NCBI GenBank assembly: GCA_030691555.1
Contig: JAUYEB010000317.1
Span: forward strand, 1-5,381
From: Candidatus Bathyarchaeota archaeon
GTDB taxonomy: Archaea > Thermoproteota > Bathyarchaeia > TCS64
Length of the DNA: 5,381 nt
Direction: 5' to 3'
The notes beneath the pieces were generated by a model. The model was not told where the DNA came from. It ran no database searches and saw nothing but the letters and a program-made list of their open reading frames with translations. A program made the translations under genes and the position numbers. Numbering within the stretch: position 1 is the first letter of the stretch; every line of letters begins with the position of its first letter. Of this stretch, positions 1 to 4,930 are shown piece by piece.

Positions 1-1211
1 GGGGTCTGTATGCGGAGGCCGTCGACCCTGTTGACCGACTGGGCGTCGCCGAAGGCCCCCTTGTAGCCGTCCTCGATCGCCTTCATGGCCTTCGCCCTGT
101 CCCCGACCGGCATCTTCTCGCTCCTCGTCGGGTACTCTGGGACGTCCTCGATGAACTGTGAGAGCGATTGCTCCCTCTCCGCCAGGGCTTCGAGTAGCTT
201 CAGGGCACTGAGTACGCCGTCTGGGCACATGTGCACCTCGGGGAGGACCCAGGCGCCTATCGGCTCGCCGCCGAAGACCGCCTTCCTCCTCTCCATCTCC
301 TCTGTTATGTAGGCGTCCCCGACCCTGACGCGTATCACCTTGCCCCCCGCGGCCTCGACCGTGTCCTCGACGCACATGGAGGCACCGACGTGGGTGACGA
401 CAACTCCCTTACCCTCGCGCGCCACGACGTGGCCCGCGTAGGCGGCGAGGAGCCTGTCGCCGCTCACCGGCGTGCCCTTCTCGTCGACCGCCATCATCCT
501 GTCGCCGTCCCCGTCGAACCCAAACCCGACCTCGGCGCTCGTCGCCTTCATGTAGGCTCCGAGCCTTCTGAGGTTCTCCGTGTTTGGTTCGGGGTCCCCC
601 GCTGGGAAGTGGCCGTCGGCGTGGCTGTTGATCATCGACGCCCGCAGCCCGACCGCCTCGAAGGCGTCCGCGGCTATGGTGCTCGTGGCGCCGCAGAAGA
701 GGTCGCAGGCGATCTTCCAATCCTTGCCCAGCTCGATCCCGTCCTGGATCGCGTCGAGGTACATCCAGGCGGCGTCGACGGGGTCCGCGGAGCCAACACC
801 GTCCCACGGGGCGTAGTCGAGCTCTCCCCCCTGCATGAGCTCCTCGACGGGCCTCTGCTCCTTCTCGGTTAGGCTCATGCCCCGGCCGTTGAAGACCTTG
901 AGGCCGTTGTACTCGGGGGGGTTGTGGCTCGCCGTGATGGCGACGCCGGCGTCCGCCTCCAGCTCCCGCGTGAGCCAGGCGATGACGGGCGTGGGGAGGA
1001 GGCCCACGAGCTTCACGTCGGCCCCGCAGGAGGCGATCCCCGCGGAGAGCGCCGCCTCCAGCATCGGCCCCGTGACGCGGGCGTCCCTGCCCACGACGAC
1101 CTCGCCCCCCTCGTGGATCGTGGCGAGGACCGAGCCGAGCCTCTGGGCGGTGAGCGGCGTTACGTCGACGTTTGCGACGCCGCGGATTCCCGATGAGCCG
1201 AAAAGTTTCAC
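1..1211 (-). CDS. glmM: Archaeal phosphoglucosamine/phosphomanno-mutase, 3' end cut by window
   Basis: Alpha-D-phosphohexomutase, cytoplasmic. The family moves phosphate between C6 and C1 of hexose phosphates through a phosphoserine; the archaeal GlmM-like branch makes glucosamine-1-P for UDP-GlcNAc and often also accepts mannose or glucose phosphates. The 403 visible residues contain, in order: GSSGIRG (5-11), the active-site loop TASHNPP with catalytic Ser95 (93-99), the Mg-binding loop DGDGDR (233-238), and the sugar-recognition loop GGEPIGAW (314-321) followed by HMCPDG. The family is about 450 residues, so roughly 50 are missing, including the C-terminal phosphate-binding loop. The GTG start is well supported: it opens the GSSGIRG-type N-terminus, has a perfect AGGAGG 8 bases upstream, and overlaps the upstream gene's stop as GTGA. 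That overlap implies translational coupling to the nucleotidyltransferase gene. Position 318 is Ile where related archaeal loops usually carry a small polar residue. The exact sugar preference cannot be read from sequence, so the symbol is a best family match. Confidence 0.9.
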   Translation of the reverse strand, partial: MKLFGSSGIRGVANVDVTPLTAQRLGSVLATIHEGGEVVVGRDARVTGPMLEAALSAGIASCGADVKLVGLLPTPVIAWLTRELEADAGVAITASHNPPEYNGLKVFNGRGMSLTEKEQRPVEELMQGGELDYAPWDGVGSADPVDAAWMYLDAIQDGIELGKDWKIACDLFCGATSTIAADAFEAVGLRASMINSHADGHFPAGDPEPNTENLRRLGAYMKATSAEVGFGFDGDGDRMMAVDEKGTPVSGDRLLAAYAGHVVAREGKGVVVTHVGASMCVEDTVEAAGGKVIRVRVGDAYITEEMERRKAVFGGEPIGAWVLPEVHMCPDGVLSALKLLEALAEREQSLSQFIEDVPEYPTRSEKMPVGDRAKAMKAIEDGYKGAFGDAQSVNRVDGLRIQT

Positions 1212-1801
1212 CTAGAACGCCTCCTGGGCACGAATTTCCGTATGGGGTCAGTCCTCAAAAGCCTTTCCAGCTCCGCGAGGGTGAGCCCACGTTTAACATC
1301 GCCGTATATGTCGCACCGCTCCTCCTCGTACTCCGCCGGGTCCCTGACCACCACCTCGGCCTCGTCCCCGCCGAGGTCGATCTTGAGGTGGTAGGCGTGG
1401 ACGCCTCCCTTGAAGTTTACCTCCCCCCTCTCCCTGATCTCGTAGTCGGCTAGGGGGGCCTCTAAATCCGAGGGGCTGCGGGCGAGGACCACCAAGTCTA
1501 TGTCGCTCCCCCTCCTCGCGGTCCCCCTCCAGACGCTGCCGATGAGGCGCGGGCTGAACCCCTTCAAGTCCCTCATCAGCGCCAGCGCCTTCCCCCTCAT
1601 CTCTGTCAGCCTCCTCTGCCTCACCCCCCCCTCCGCCTCGTCGGCGAGCCGATCGAGTTCAATGGCTACCTCGTAGTTGCTGGGGGTGGACTTGGCGCCG
1701 AGGCTCGCGGCCGCCATCTCCTTCGCCTGTATGTACTCCTCCGCGGCCCCGCTGTACAGAAGCCTCGCCGCCTCCCTGGCGACGGATGATCTATCGCTCA
1801 A
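1208..1801 (-). CDS. Nucleotidyltransferase-fold (NTP_transf_2/MNT-like) archaeal protein
   Basis: A 197-residue protein with the DNA polymerase beta-type minimal nucleotidyltransferase signature. GS at 88-89 is followed by the metal-binding DxD in SDIDLVV (Asp100, Asp102). A likely third carboxylate is Glu149 in the strand EAEVVV. Residues 1-85 are a charged, probably helical N-terminal region (AREAARLLY, then SNYEVAIELDRLADEAEG) that is not part of the core fold. The C-terminus is basic (VPRRRSR). The key residues are present, so NMP transfer from an NTP is plausible, but substrate and partner are unknown. It is too short for an archaeal CCA-adding enzyme, and no HEPN antitoxin partner is visible. 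The TTG start is the first possible start after an in-frame TAA upstream and sits about 30 bases from a TTAAA-like box, consistent with a leaderless mRNA. The TGA stop overlaps the mutase GTG, suggesting joint expression. Confidence 0.8.
   Translation of the reverse strand: MSDRSSVAREAARLLYSGAAEEYIQAKEMAAASLGAKSTPSNYEVAIELDRLADEAEGGVRQRRLTEMRGKALALMRDLKGFSPRLIGSVWRGTARRGSDIDLVVLARSPSDLEAPLADYEIRERGEVNFKGGVHAYHLKIDLGGDEAEVVVRDPAEYEEERCDIYGDVKRGLTLAELERLLRTDPIRKFVPRRRSR
1220..1225 (-). promoter_or_regulatory. Ribosome-binding site of the phosphohexomutase gene
   Basis: On the minus strand this reads AGGAGG, a perfect match to the archaeal anti-Shine-Dalgarno end of 16S rRNA, 8 bases before the GTG at 1211. 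It lies inside the last codons of the nucleotidyltransferase gene (its Pro-Arg-Arg stretch). It therefore fixes the GTG start and shows the two genes are read from one mRNA. Confidence 0.85.
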
Positions 1802-1828
1802 CTCGACAAGAGAGCGGCGCGCGGAGGC

Positions 1829-1835
1829 TTTAACC
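1829..1835 (-). promoter_or_regulatory. Possible TATA box for the nucleotidyltransferase-mutase pair
   Basis: On the minus strand this reads GGTTAAA, the only AT-rich stretch in the 56 bases between the receiver gene and the TTG start at 1801. Its centre is about 30 bases from that start, the geometry of a leaderless archaeal transcript. It is a weak match, and read-through from the receiver gene is also possible because no clear terminator lies between. Confidence 0.35.
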
Positions 1836-1857
1836 CCAGCGCCGAATAGAAACCTGG

Positions 1858-2415
1858 TTACTTGTTATCCTCGAGAACCTTCTTCGTCACCGTGAGGAGG
1901 TTGTTCGGGCTGACCGGCTTCATCAGCACCTCCTTGACGTCGACGGGCTCGTCCTTGAGCCCCTCCGCCAGCTTCTCGTAGCCCGTTATCATGACCACCT
2001 TCGTCTTCTTCCCCTGCTTCTTCATGATGCGGGCGACCTCGTCCCCGTTTATGTCGGGGAGCTTTATGTCGAGGATGACCAGATCGTATGTCTTGTTCTT
2101 GGTCTTGTGGATGGCCTGCATCCCGGTGGCCGCGACCTCGACCTGGTAGCCGACGGTCTCAAGGATAACCTTGAAGGTCTCAGTGAGGAACTCGTCGTCG
2201 TCCACGATGAGTATGCTCGACTTCCCGGATGTCGCCTCCTCCACCTCCTTCTTCGTCTCCTCGATGAGCCGCTTGTCCTCCGGCTTCATCTCCCCCGACT
2301 CGAGCCTCTCAGAGAGCTTCTCCAGCCTCTGAGTGATCTCGTAGAGACTCTCCTCGTGCTCCTTGAGGATGCTTATGAGGAAGTCTAGGACGTCGATCTT
2401 CTCCTTTAAACTCAT
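1858..2415 (-). CDS. Stand-alone response regulator with N-terminal coiled coil and receiver domain
   Basis: A 185-residue protein. Residues 1-62 are a charged helical, probably coiled-coil region (heptad-like leucines in SLYEITQRLEKLSERLES). Residues 66-183 are a CheY-like receiver. The acidic triad DDD is at 72-74, the phospho-accepting Asp116 lies in VILDIKLPD, the conserved Thr144 in MITGY, and Lys166 in LMKPVSP. All phosphorylation residues are therefore present, and it should accept phosphate from a histidine kinase. There is no DNA-binding or enzymatic output domain, so it probably acts through protein contacts, perhaps via the coiled coil. The aromatic switch residue, normally three residues before the conserved Lys, is Val163 here. 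No kinase gene is in the window. The ATG start has AGGT 7 bases upstream. The gene is followed after 56 bases by the co-oriented nucleotidyltransferase gene. Its target is unknown. Confidence 0.92.
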   Translation of the reverse strand: MSLKEKIDVLDFLISILKEHEESLYEITQRLEKLSERLESGEMKPEDKRLIEETKKEVEEATSGKSSILIVDDDEFLTETFKVILETVGYQVEVAATGMQAIHKTKNKTYDLVILDIKLPDINGDEVARIMKKQGKKTKVVMITGYEKLAEGLKDEPVDVKEVLMKPVSPNNLLTVTKKVLEDNK

Positions 2416-2446
2416 TACTGAGACCTGATCCCTTCAAGCCGTGGGG

Positions 2447-2453
2447 AATAAAA
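2447..2453 (-). promoter_or_regulatory. TATA-like box for the receiver gene
   Basis: On the minus strand this reads TTTTATT, centred about 35 bases before the ATG at 2415, predicting an mRNA start near 2424 with a very short leader. A weak ribosome-binding match (AGGT, 2423-2426) lies 7 bases before the ATG and would be at the extreme 5' end of such an mRNA. A second upstream box at 2481-2490 could give a longer leader that fully includes it. Confidence 0.45.
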
Positions 2454-2480
2454 GCCGTTGTGGTTCCTAGGTTCATAAGA

Positions 2481-2490
2481 TTTATATATA
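2481..2490. promoter_or_regulatory. Strong TATA element, direction unresolved
   Basis: TTTATATATA is the most canonical archaeal TATA box in the window and is nearly self-complementary. Read leftward it would start RNA near 2459, giving the receiver gene a leader of about 44 bases. Read rightward it would start near 2511, at the AT-rich hairpin and about 30 bases short of the structured region. The leftward role looks more useful because no protein gene follows closely on the right. The sequence alone does not settle the direction. Confidence 0.5.
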
Positions 2491-2509
2491 TTTCGGGGCC
2501 TCCCGCCGC

Positions 2510-2541
2510 TTTTCTCAATTTTTCCGTTGAAATCGAGAAAA
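2510..2541. repeat. AT-rich inverted repeat (hairpin)
   Basis: TTTTCTC (2510-2516) pairs with GAGAAAA (2535-2541), and ATTT (2518-2521) pairs with AAAT (2530-2533). One A/C mismatch separates the two stems, and an 8-base loop closes them, making 11 pairs in all. It is strikingly AT-rich against GC-rich surroundings. Read leftward it begins with TTTTCTC immediately after the structured RNA candidate, so it may be that RNA's terminator region. It could also be an operator-like palindrome near the receiver promoter. Confidence 0.5.
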
Positions 2542-2783
2542 GGGAGTGGGGGCGTCCTCCGCGGCGGGCCTCGCCCCTGGTTGAGCGCCCGGGGCGCACA
2601 GCGGCGGGTTGCAGGTCCCGCCGCCCCCCTTGGCTCAACCAATGCCTTGCTGCGGGTGGTCCCGGGCGCCGTGTTCGAGGGTCTCCCCGCGTCACGGCGG
2701 CTCGGGGCCAGGCAGCCGCGTCGGCCGGTCGCGGTCGGGAGACACGTCGTGTCCCCTGCCTCGTCCAGCCCCCTCTGCTCCCC
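2542..2783 (-). ncRNA. Candidate structured non-coding RNA of unknown family, about 240 nt
   Basis: There is no plausible protein here, but perfect complementary segments are nested as in a folded RNA. The ends pair over a long range: 2542-2546 with 2778-2782 and 2548-2553 with 2768-2773, split by a small internal loop. Inside is one three-way junction with stem 2710-2715/2756-2761, hairpin 2716-2720/2730-2734 and hairpin about 2738-2755. A hairpin 2667-2673/2693-2699 follows. A second branch has the 9-bp stem 2578-2586/2633-2641 enclosing the 8-bp hairpin 2601-2608/2617-2624. Strand choice is inferred: on the minus strand a TTTTAAAA box lies about 26 bases before the first paired bases, and TTTTCTC follows the last. 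RNase P RNA conserved regions and the SRP helix-8 GNAR/AGCA motif are absent. High GC favours chance pairing of short stems. The 9-bp stem containing A-T pairs and the terminal helix are the strongest evidence. Confidence 0.45.
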
Positions 2784-2803
2784 ATCCGGCGACCTGCGCC
2801 TGC

Positions 2804-2811
2804 TTTTAAAA
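2804..2811 (-). promoter_or_regulatory. TATA box candidate for the structured RNA
   Basis: TTTTAAAA is palindromic, so direction is set by context. Read leftward its centre is about 26 bases from 2782, exactly where the terminal helix of the RNA candidate begins with GGGGAG. Read rightward it would start RNA near 2834, about 80 bases before the winged-helix gene, where no obvious function follows. Confidence 0.45.
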
Positions 2812-2883
2812 CGATTCAGGAGCAGACATACAGATCTTCAAGTCGATGGCGGGGACGGACATCGGAGACGAGTTAGGAAAACC

Positions 2884-2888
2884 TTATG
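2884..2888 (+). promoter_or_regulatory. TATA-like box for the winged-helix gene
   Basis: TTATG, preceded by an A-rich BRE-like stretch (AGGAAAACC), has its centre about 31 bases before the ATG at 2917. This predicts a start of transcription near 2912 and an almost leaderless mRNA, fitting the lack of a ribosome-binding site. The 72 bases upstream (2812-2883) hold nothing else I can identify. Confidence 0.45.
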
Positions 2889-2916
2889 TCTGCGCCACCC
2901 TAAGCATGTCTTCAAT

Positions 2917-3186
2917 ATGCCCCGTAGAGGTAAGGTCGAGATATACATAGAGGTCCTCGAGATCGTTATGAAGGGCGAAGCCAAGCCCACGAGGATCATG
3001 TACAGCGCCAACCTCTCGTGGAAGGTCTTCCAGAACGTCCTTAACAACCTCATCAACCAGGGGCTTATCTTGGAGAACGAGGAGTCCGCGGGGAGGGACA
3101 GGGACGTTAAGAGGTATCAGATAACCGAGTCGGGGATGAACGTCCTCAAGTACTTCAGGAAGGCGACGATCGCCCTCCCGAAGTGA
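2917..3186 (+). CDS. Small winged helix-turn-helix DNA-binding protein (ArnR1-like)
   Basis: An 89-residue single-domain protein resembling the archaeal ArnR1-like winged-helix family, which are putative transcription regulators. Residues 5-19 form the first helix (GKVEIYIEVLEIV). Residues 23-50 hold the helix-turn-helix, with KPTRIMYSANLSW followed by recognition helix KVFQNVLNNLINQGL. The wing is around 51-69 (ILENEE, then VKRYQIT), followed by a final helix at ESGMNVLKYFRKA, where family members often dimerise. There is no membrane segment or ligand domain. The reading frame is open far upstream, but the composition there is that of the non-coding region. The ATG at 2917 is preferred because the family begins just before the R-G-K-E-I type segment and a TATA-like box lies 31 bases upstream. 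Its targets are unknown; divergent placement near the RNA candidate and the receiver gene makes local regulation possible but unproven. Confidence 0.88.
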   Translation: MPRRGKVEIYIEVLEIVMKGEAKPTRIMYSANLSWKVFQNVLNNLINQGLILENEESAGRDRDVKRYQITESGMNVLKYFRKATIALPK

Positions 3187-3197
3187 GCGGGGTCTCC

Positions 3198-3204
3198 TTT
3201 ATAT
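3198..3204 (+). promoter_or_regulatory. TATA box and ribosome-binding site of the 189-residue gene
   Basis: TTTATAT, only 11 bases after the winged-helix stop codon, predicts a transcript start near 3227. AGGT at 3229-3232 then lies 7 bases before the TTG start at 3240, the same motif and spacing as for the receiver gene. Together they support separate transcription and the TTG start. Confidence 0.6.
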
Positions 3205-3239
3205 CGCGTCTGCGGCGCTAGACTGCTTAGGTTAGCATT

Positions 3240-3809
3240 TTGACTGGTCAGGTCGATGCTGGCGCGATCTTCAGGGAGATAAACGAGGTCTTCAAGCGGT
3301 ACGGGGTCGGTAAGGGCGTCGGCTTCGTCCCCGACAGGCTCGAGGTCTCCCTCGACCGGGACGCCTCGGGGCTGTGCACGTTGGTCTACCGGGAGTTCTT
3401 CACGTACCTACCGGCGGACGTGATGGAGGTGGCGATGGGGAACGCCGTCGAGTTCCTCTCCAGCCTCGGCGTCCCGCGTGACAGGATCAACCGCCTCGAC
3501 GGCGGAGTCGAGGTGCGCCTGCAGGGGGACGCGAGGGTCGTCTACTTCCCCATCCTGGAGATGCTGATCCAGGACAGGGACATATCCGCTAACGTCGACT
3601 CCGCCTGCGACTCGCTTAAGGGCTCGGTCCACTCCCTCTTGGAGCTGTTTGACTTCACGTGGGCCTGGGATGAGGAGTCCTCGCGGAGGTGGAGGAGCAG
3701 CGTCGAGAAGCTCAACGAGATAATCGAGGCCAACCCGGGGATGCAGCGTGAGATCGAGGATCTGGTCAAGAGGCACACGGGCGGCGTCGCCAAGCCCGAG
3801 GGTGGCTAA
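3240..3809 (+). CDS. Conserved-looking archaeal protein of unknown function (189 residues)
   Basis: I do not recognise this protein. It is soluble, with no signal peptide or membrane segment, and acidic-to-mixed in charge. It appears alpha/beta: an N-terminal helix (AIFREINEVFKRYG, 9-22), then strands around RLEVSLDRD and LCTLVYREFF, a helix VMEVAMGNAVEFLSSLG (61-77), a strand pair VEVRLQGD and RVVYFPIL, and a helical C-terminal half (118-180) with WAWDEESSRRW and IEDLVKRH. The tail is flexible (GGVAKPEGG). Codon use (G/C-rich third positions) matches its neighbours, so it looks like a real gene. The only reasonable start is TTG: no in-frame ATG occurs until about residue 62, and a TATA box plus AGGT precede the TTG. 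It sits 53 bases after the winged-helix gene and 107 before kae1, with its own promoter, so a KEOPS link is only positional. Regulatory or adaptor roles are guesses I would not assign. Confidence 0.8.
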   Translation: MTGQVDAGAIFREINEVFKRYGVGKGVGFVPDRLEVSLDRDASGLCTLVYREFFTYLPADVMEVAMGNAVEFLSSLGVPRDRINRLDGGVEVRLQGDARVVYFPILEMLIQDRDISANVDSACDSLKGSVHSLLELFDFTWAWDEESSRRWRSSVEKLNEIIEANPGMQREIEDLVKRHTGGVAKPEGG

Positions 3810-3845
3810 TTCGCCTCTCATCCTGCCGCCACTGGCCCAGCTGTG

Positions 3846-3888
3846 CTCGAAGAGTTCGAGGCGCCGCGAGAGATAGAATCCCGGTTTT
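3846..3888 (+). terminator. Possible terminator after the 189-residue gene
   Basis: A 6-bp hairpin with a 3-base loop (CTCGAA at 3846-3851 with TTCGAG at 3855-3860) is followed 24 bases later by a TTTT run at 3885-3888. Archaeal termination mainly uses T-runs, so the tract matters more than the stem. The T-run is short, so this is tentative. Confidence 0.25.
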
Positions 3889-3895
3889 CTAAAGG

Positions 3896-3902
3896 TTTTT
3901 AT
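3896..3902 (+). promoter_or_regulatory. TATA box for kae1-bud32
   Basis: TTTTTAT, preceded by the purine-rich CTAAAGG as a BRE-like element, has its centre near 3899. The expected transcript start is near 3925, which falls inside the longest open version of kae1 (TTG 3917). This favours a start at TTG 3923 or GTG 3929 on a leaderless mRNA. The pair kae1-bud32 would share this promoter. Confidence 0.6.
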
Positions 3903-3916
3903 CGGTTCCCCCCGCG

Positions 3917-4930
3917 TTGCTGTTGAAGGTGGCCGGGATAGACCCACTCATCTGCCTTGGCATAGAGTCCACTGCGGACAACCTGGGAGTGGGTATAGCC
4001 TCCAGCGATGGCAAGATTCTGGCCAACGAGGTGAAGGTCCACGTACCGGACCTTGGCGGCATCCACCCACGCGAGGCGGCGAGGCACCACTCCGAGAACA
4101 TCGGGGCGGTCATCACCGCTGCGCTCACTAAGGCAAAGATCACGGCGAAGGACATCGATTTCGTCTCGTTCGCGCAGGGACCCGGCCTCGGCCCCTGCCT
4201 CCGCACCGGCGCTACGGGGGCTCGCGCCCTCGCCAGCTACCTCAAGGTCCCACTCGTCGGCGTAAACCACTGCATAAGCCACATCGAGGTCGGGCGCCTC
4301 GCCACCGGGGCGAAGGACCCCCTCACCCTCTACGTAAGCGGCGGCAACACGATAGTCTCCGGCTTCGAGTCGGGGCGCTACCGCGTCTTCGGCGAGACCC
4401 TCGACATCGCCATAGGCAACTGCCTAGACACCTTCGCCCGCTTAGCGGGGCTCGAATATCCCGGCGGCCCAGCCATTGAGAAGTACGCCCTACAGGGCTC
4501 GAAGCTGATCCCCCTCCCATACGCCGTCAAGGGGATGGACATGAGCTTCAGCGGCCTGCTCACCGCCGTCAGCAACGAGTTCAAGTCCGGCAAGCACAGC
4601 ATCCCCGATCTCTGCTACAGCCTGCAGGAGACGGGCTACGCCATGCTTGGGGAGGTGACGGAGAGGGCACTCGCCCACACCCGGAAGCCCGAGCTGCTGC
4701 TCACCGGCGGCGTCGGCGCCAACAAGAGGCTCCGCGGCGTCATAAAGGAGATCGCGGAGGAGCAGGGCGCCCAGCCCTACTACGTCCCCATAAGCCTCGC
4801 CACCGACAACGGCGCCATGATCGCGTGGACCGGCATACTCGCCTACACCCACGGCGTCAGGACCCCCATAGAGACCAGCTACGTCGACCCGAGGTGGAGG
4901 CTGGACGAGGTGGAGATACCATGGCGCTGA
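3917..4930 (+). CDS. kae1: Kae1, catalytic subunit of KEOPS tRNA t6A synthesis
   Basis: TsaD/Kae1/Qri7 family protein of the ASKHA fold. In the archaeal KEOPS complex it transfers threonylcarbamoyl from threonylcarbamoyl-AMP to A37 of ANN-decoding tRNAs. Residues counted from TTG 3917 show: nucleotide-fold start CLGIESTADNLGVGI (13-27), GIHPREAARHH (48-58), metal-binding His118 and His122 in GVNHCISHIE, SGGN (141-144), GETLDIAIGNCLDTFAR (159-175), MDMSFSGLL (207-215), GGVGANKRLR (264-273), and metal-binding Asp297 in ATDNGAMIAW. All catalytic elements are intact and 337 residues is a normal archaeal length. The start is uncertain: TTG 3917, TTG 3923 and GTG 3929 are in frame, and promoter spacing favours the later two. 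The stop overlaps bud32 by 10 bases in another frame, so the two are separate proteins, unlike archaea where they are fused. Identity is essentially certain; the N-terminal few residues are not. Confidence 0.97.
   Translation: MLLKVAGIDPLICLGIESTADNLGVGIASSDGKILANEVKVHVPDLGGIHPREAARHHSENIGAVITAALTKAKITAKDIDFVSFAQGPGLGPCLRTGATGARALASYLKVPLVGVNHCISHIEVGRLATGAKDPLTLYVSGGNTIVSGFESGRYRVFGETLDIAIGNCLDTFARLAGLEYPGGPAIEKYALQGSKLIPLPYAVKGMDMSFSGLLTAVSNEFKSGKHSIPDLCYSLQETGYAMLGEVTERALAHTRKPELLLTGGVGANKRLRGVIKEIAEEQGAQPYYVPISLATDNGAMIAWTGILAYTHGVRTPIETSYVDPRWRLDEVEIPWR
4907..4912 (+). promoter_or_regulatory. Ribosome-binding site of bud32 inside kae1
   Basis: GAGGTG matches the archaeal anti-Shine-Dalgarno sequence and ends 8 bases before the ATG at 4921. 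It lies in the codons for the C-terminal DEVEIP of Kae1. It fixes the bud32 start and indicates translational coupling with kae1. Confidence 0.75.

Noticed and set aside
231..872. Long plus-strand open frame of 213 codons
   Set aside because: It is the antisense shadow of the mutase; its translation is low-complexity (Arg/Pro/Val-rich), while the minus-strand frame contains all phosphohexomutase motifs.
2601..2624. Hairpin resembling a tRNA T-arm (GGGTTGCAGGTCCC)
   Set aside because: The loop has 8 bases and lacks TTCRA, and there is no acceptor stem or anticodon arm around it.
2542..2783. RNase P RNA
   Set aside because: Size and paired ends would suit, but neither strand has the conserved GGAAA-containing region I or the ACAGA-type region V. 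A covariance search is still worthwhile.
2309..2785. Minus-strand open frame of 158 codons across the GC-rich intergenic region
   Set aside because: Its product is Arg/Gly/Pro-rich with no recognisable domain, and it runs out of frame into the receiver gene. The open frame is explained by high GC.
2775..2796. SRP RNA helix-8-like stretch on the minus strand (CAGGTC, then GGAT, then GAGCAG)
   Set aside because: It superficially resembles the SRP RNA domain IV, but the loop is GGAT rather than a GNRA/GNAR type with the right spacing. It is also too near the 5' end, leaving no room for the Alu domain and helix 5.
2527..2916. Upstream extension of the winged-helix gene to a start at 2527
   Set aside because: The extra 130 residues are Arg/Pro-rich translation of the RNA-like region; the domain and a TATA-like box place the start at 2917.
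4921..4930. Programmed frameshift joining Kae1 to Bud32
   Set aside because: There is no slippery run at the overlap, and bud32 has its own ATG with a good ribosome-binding site.
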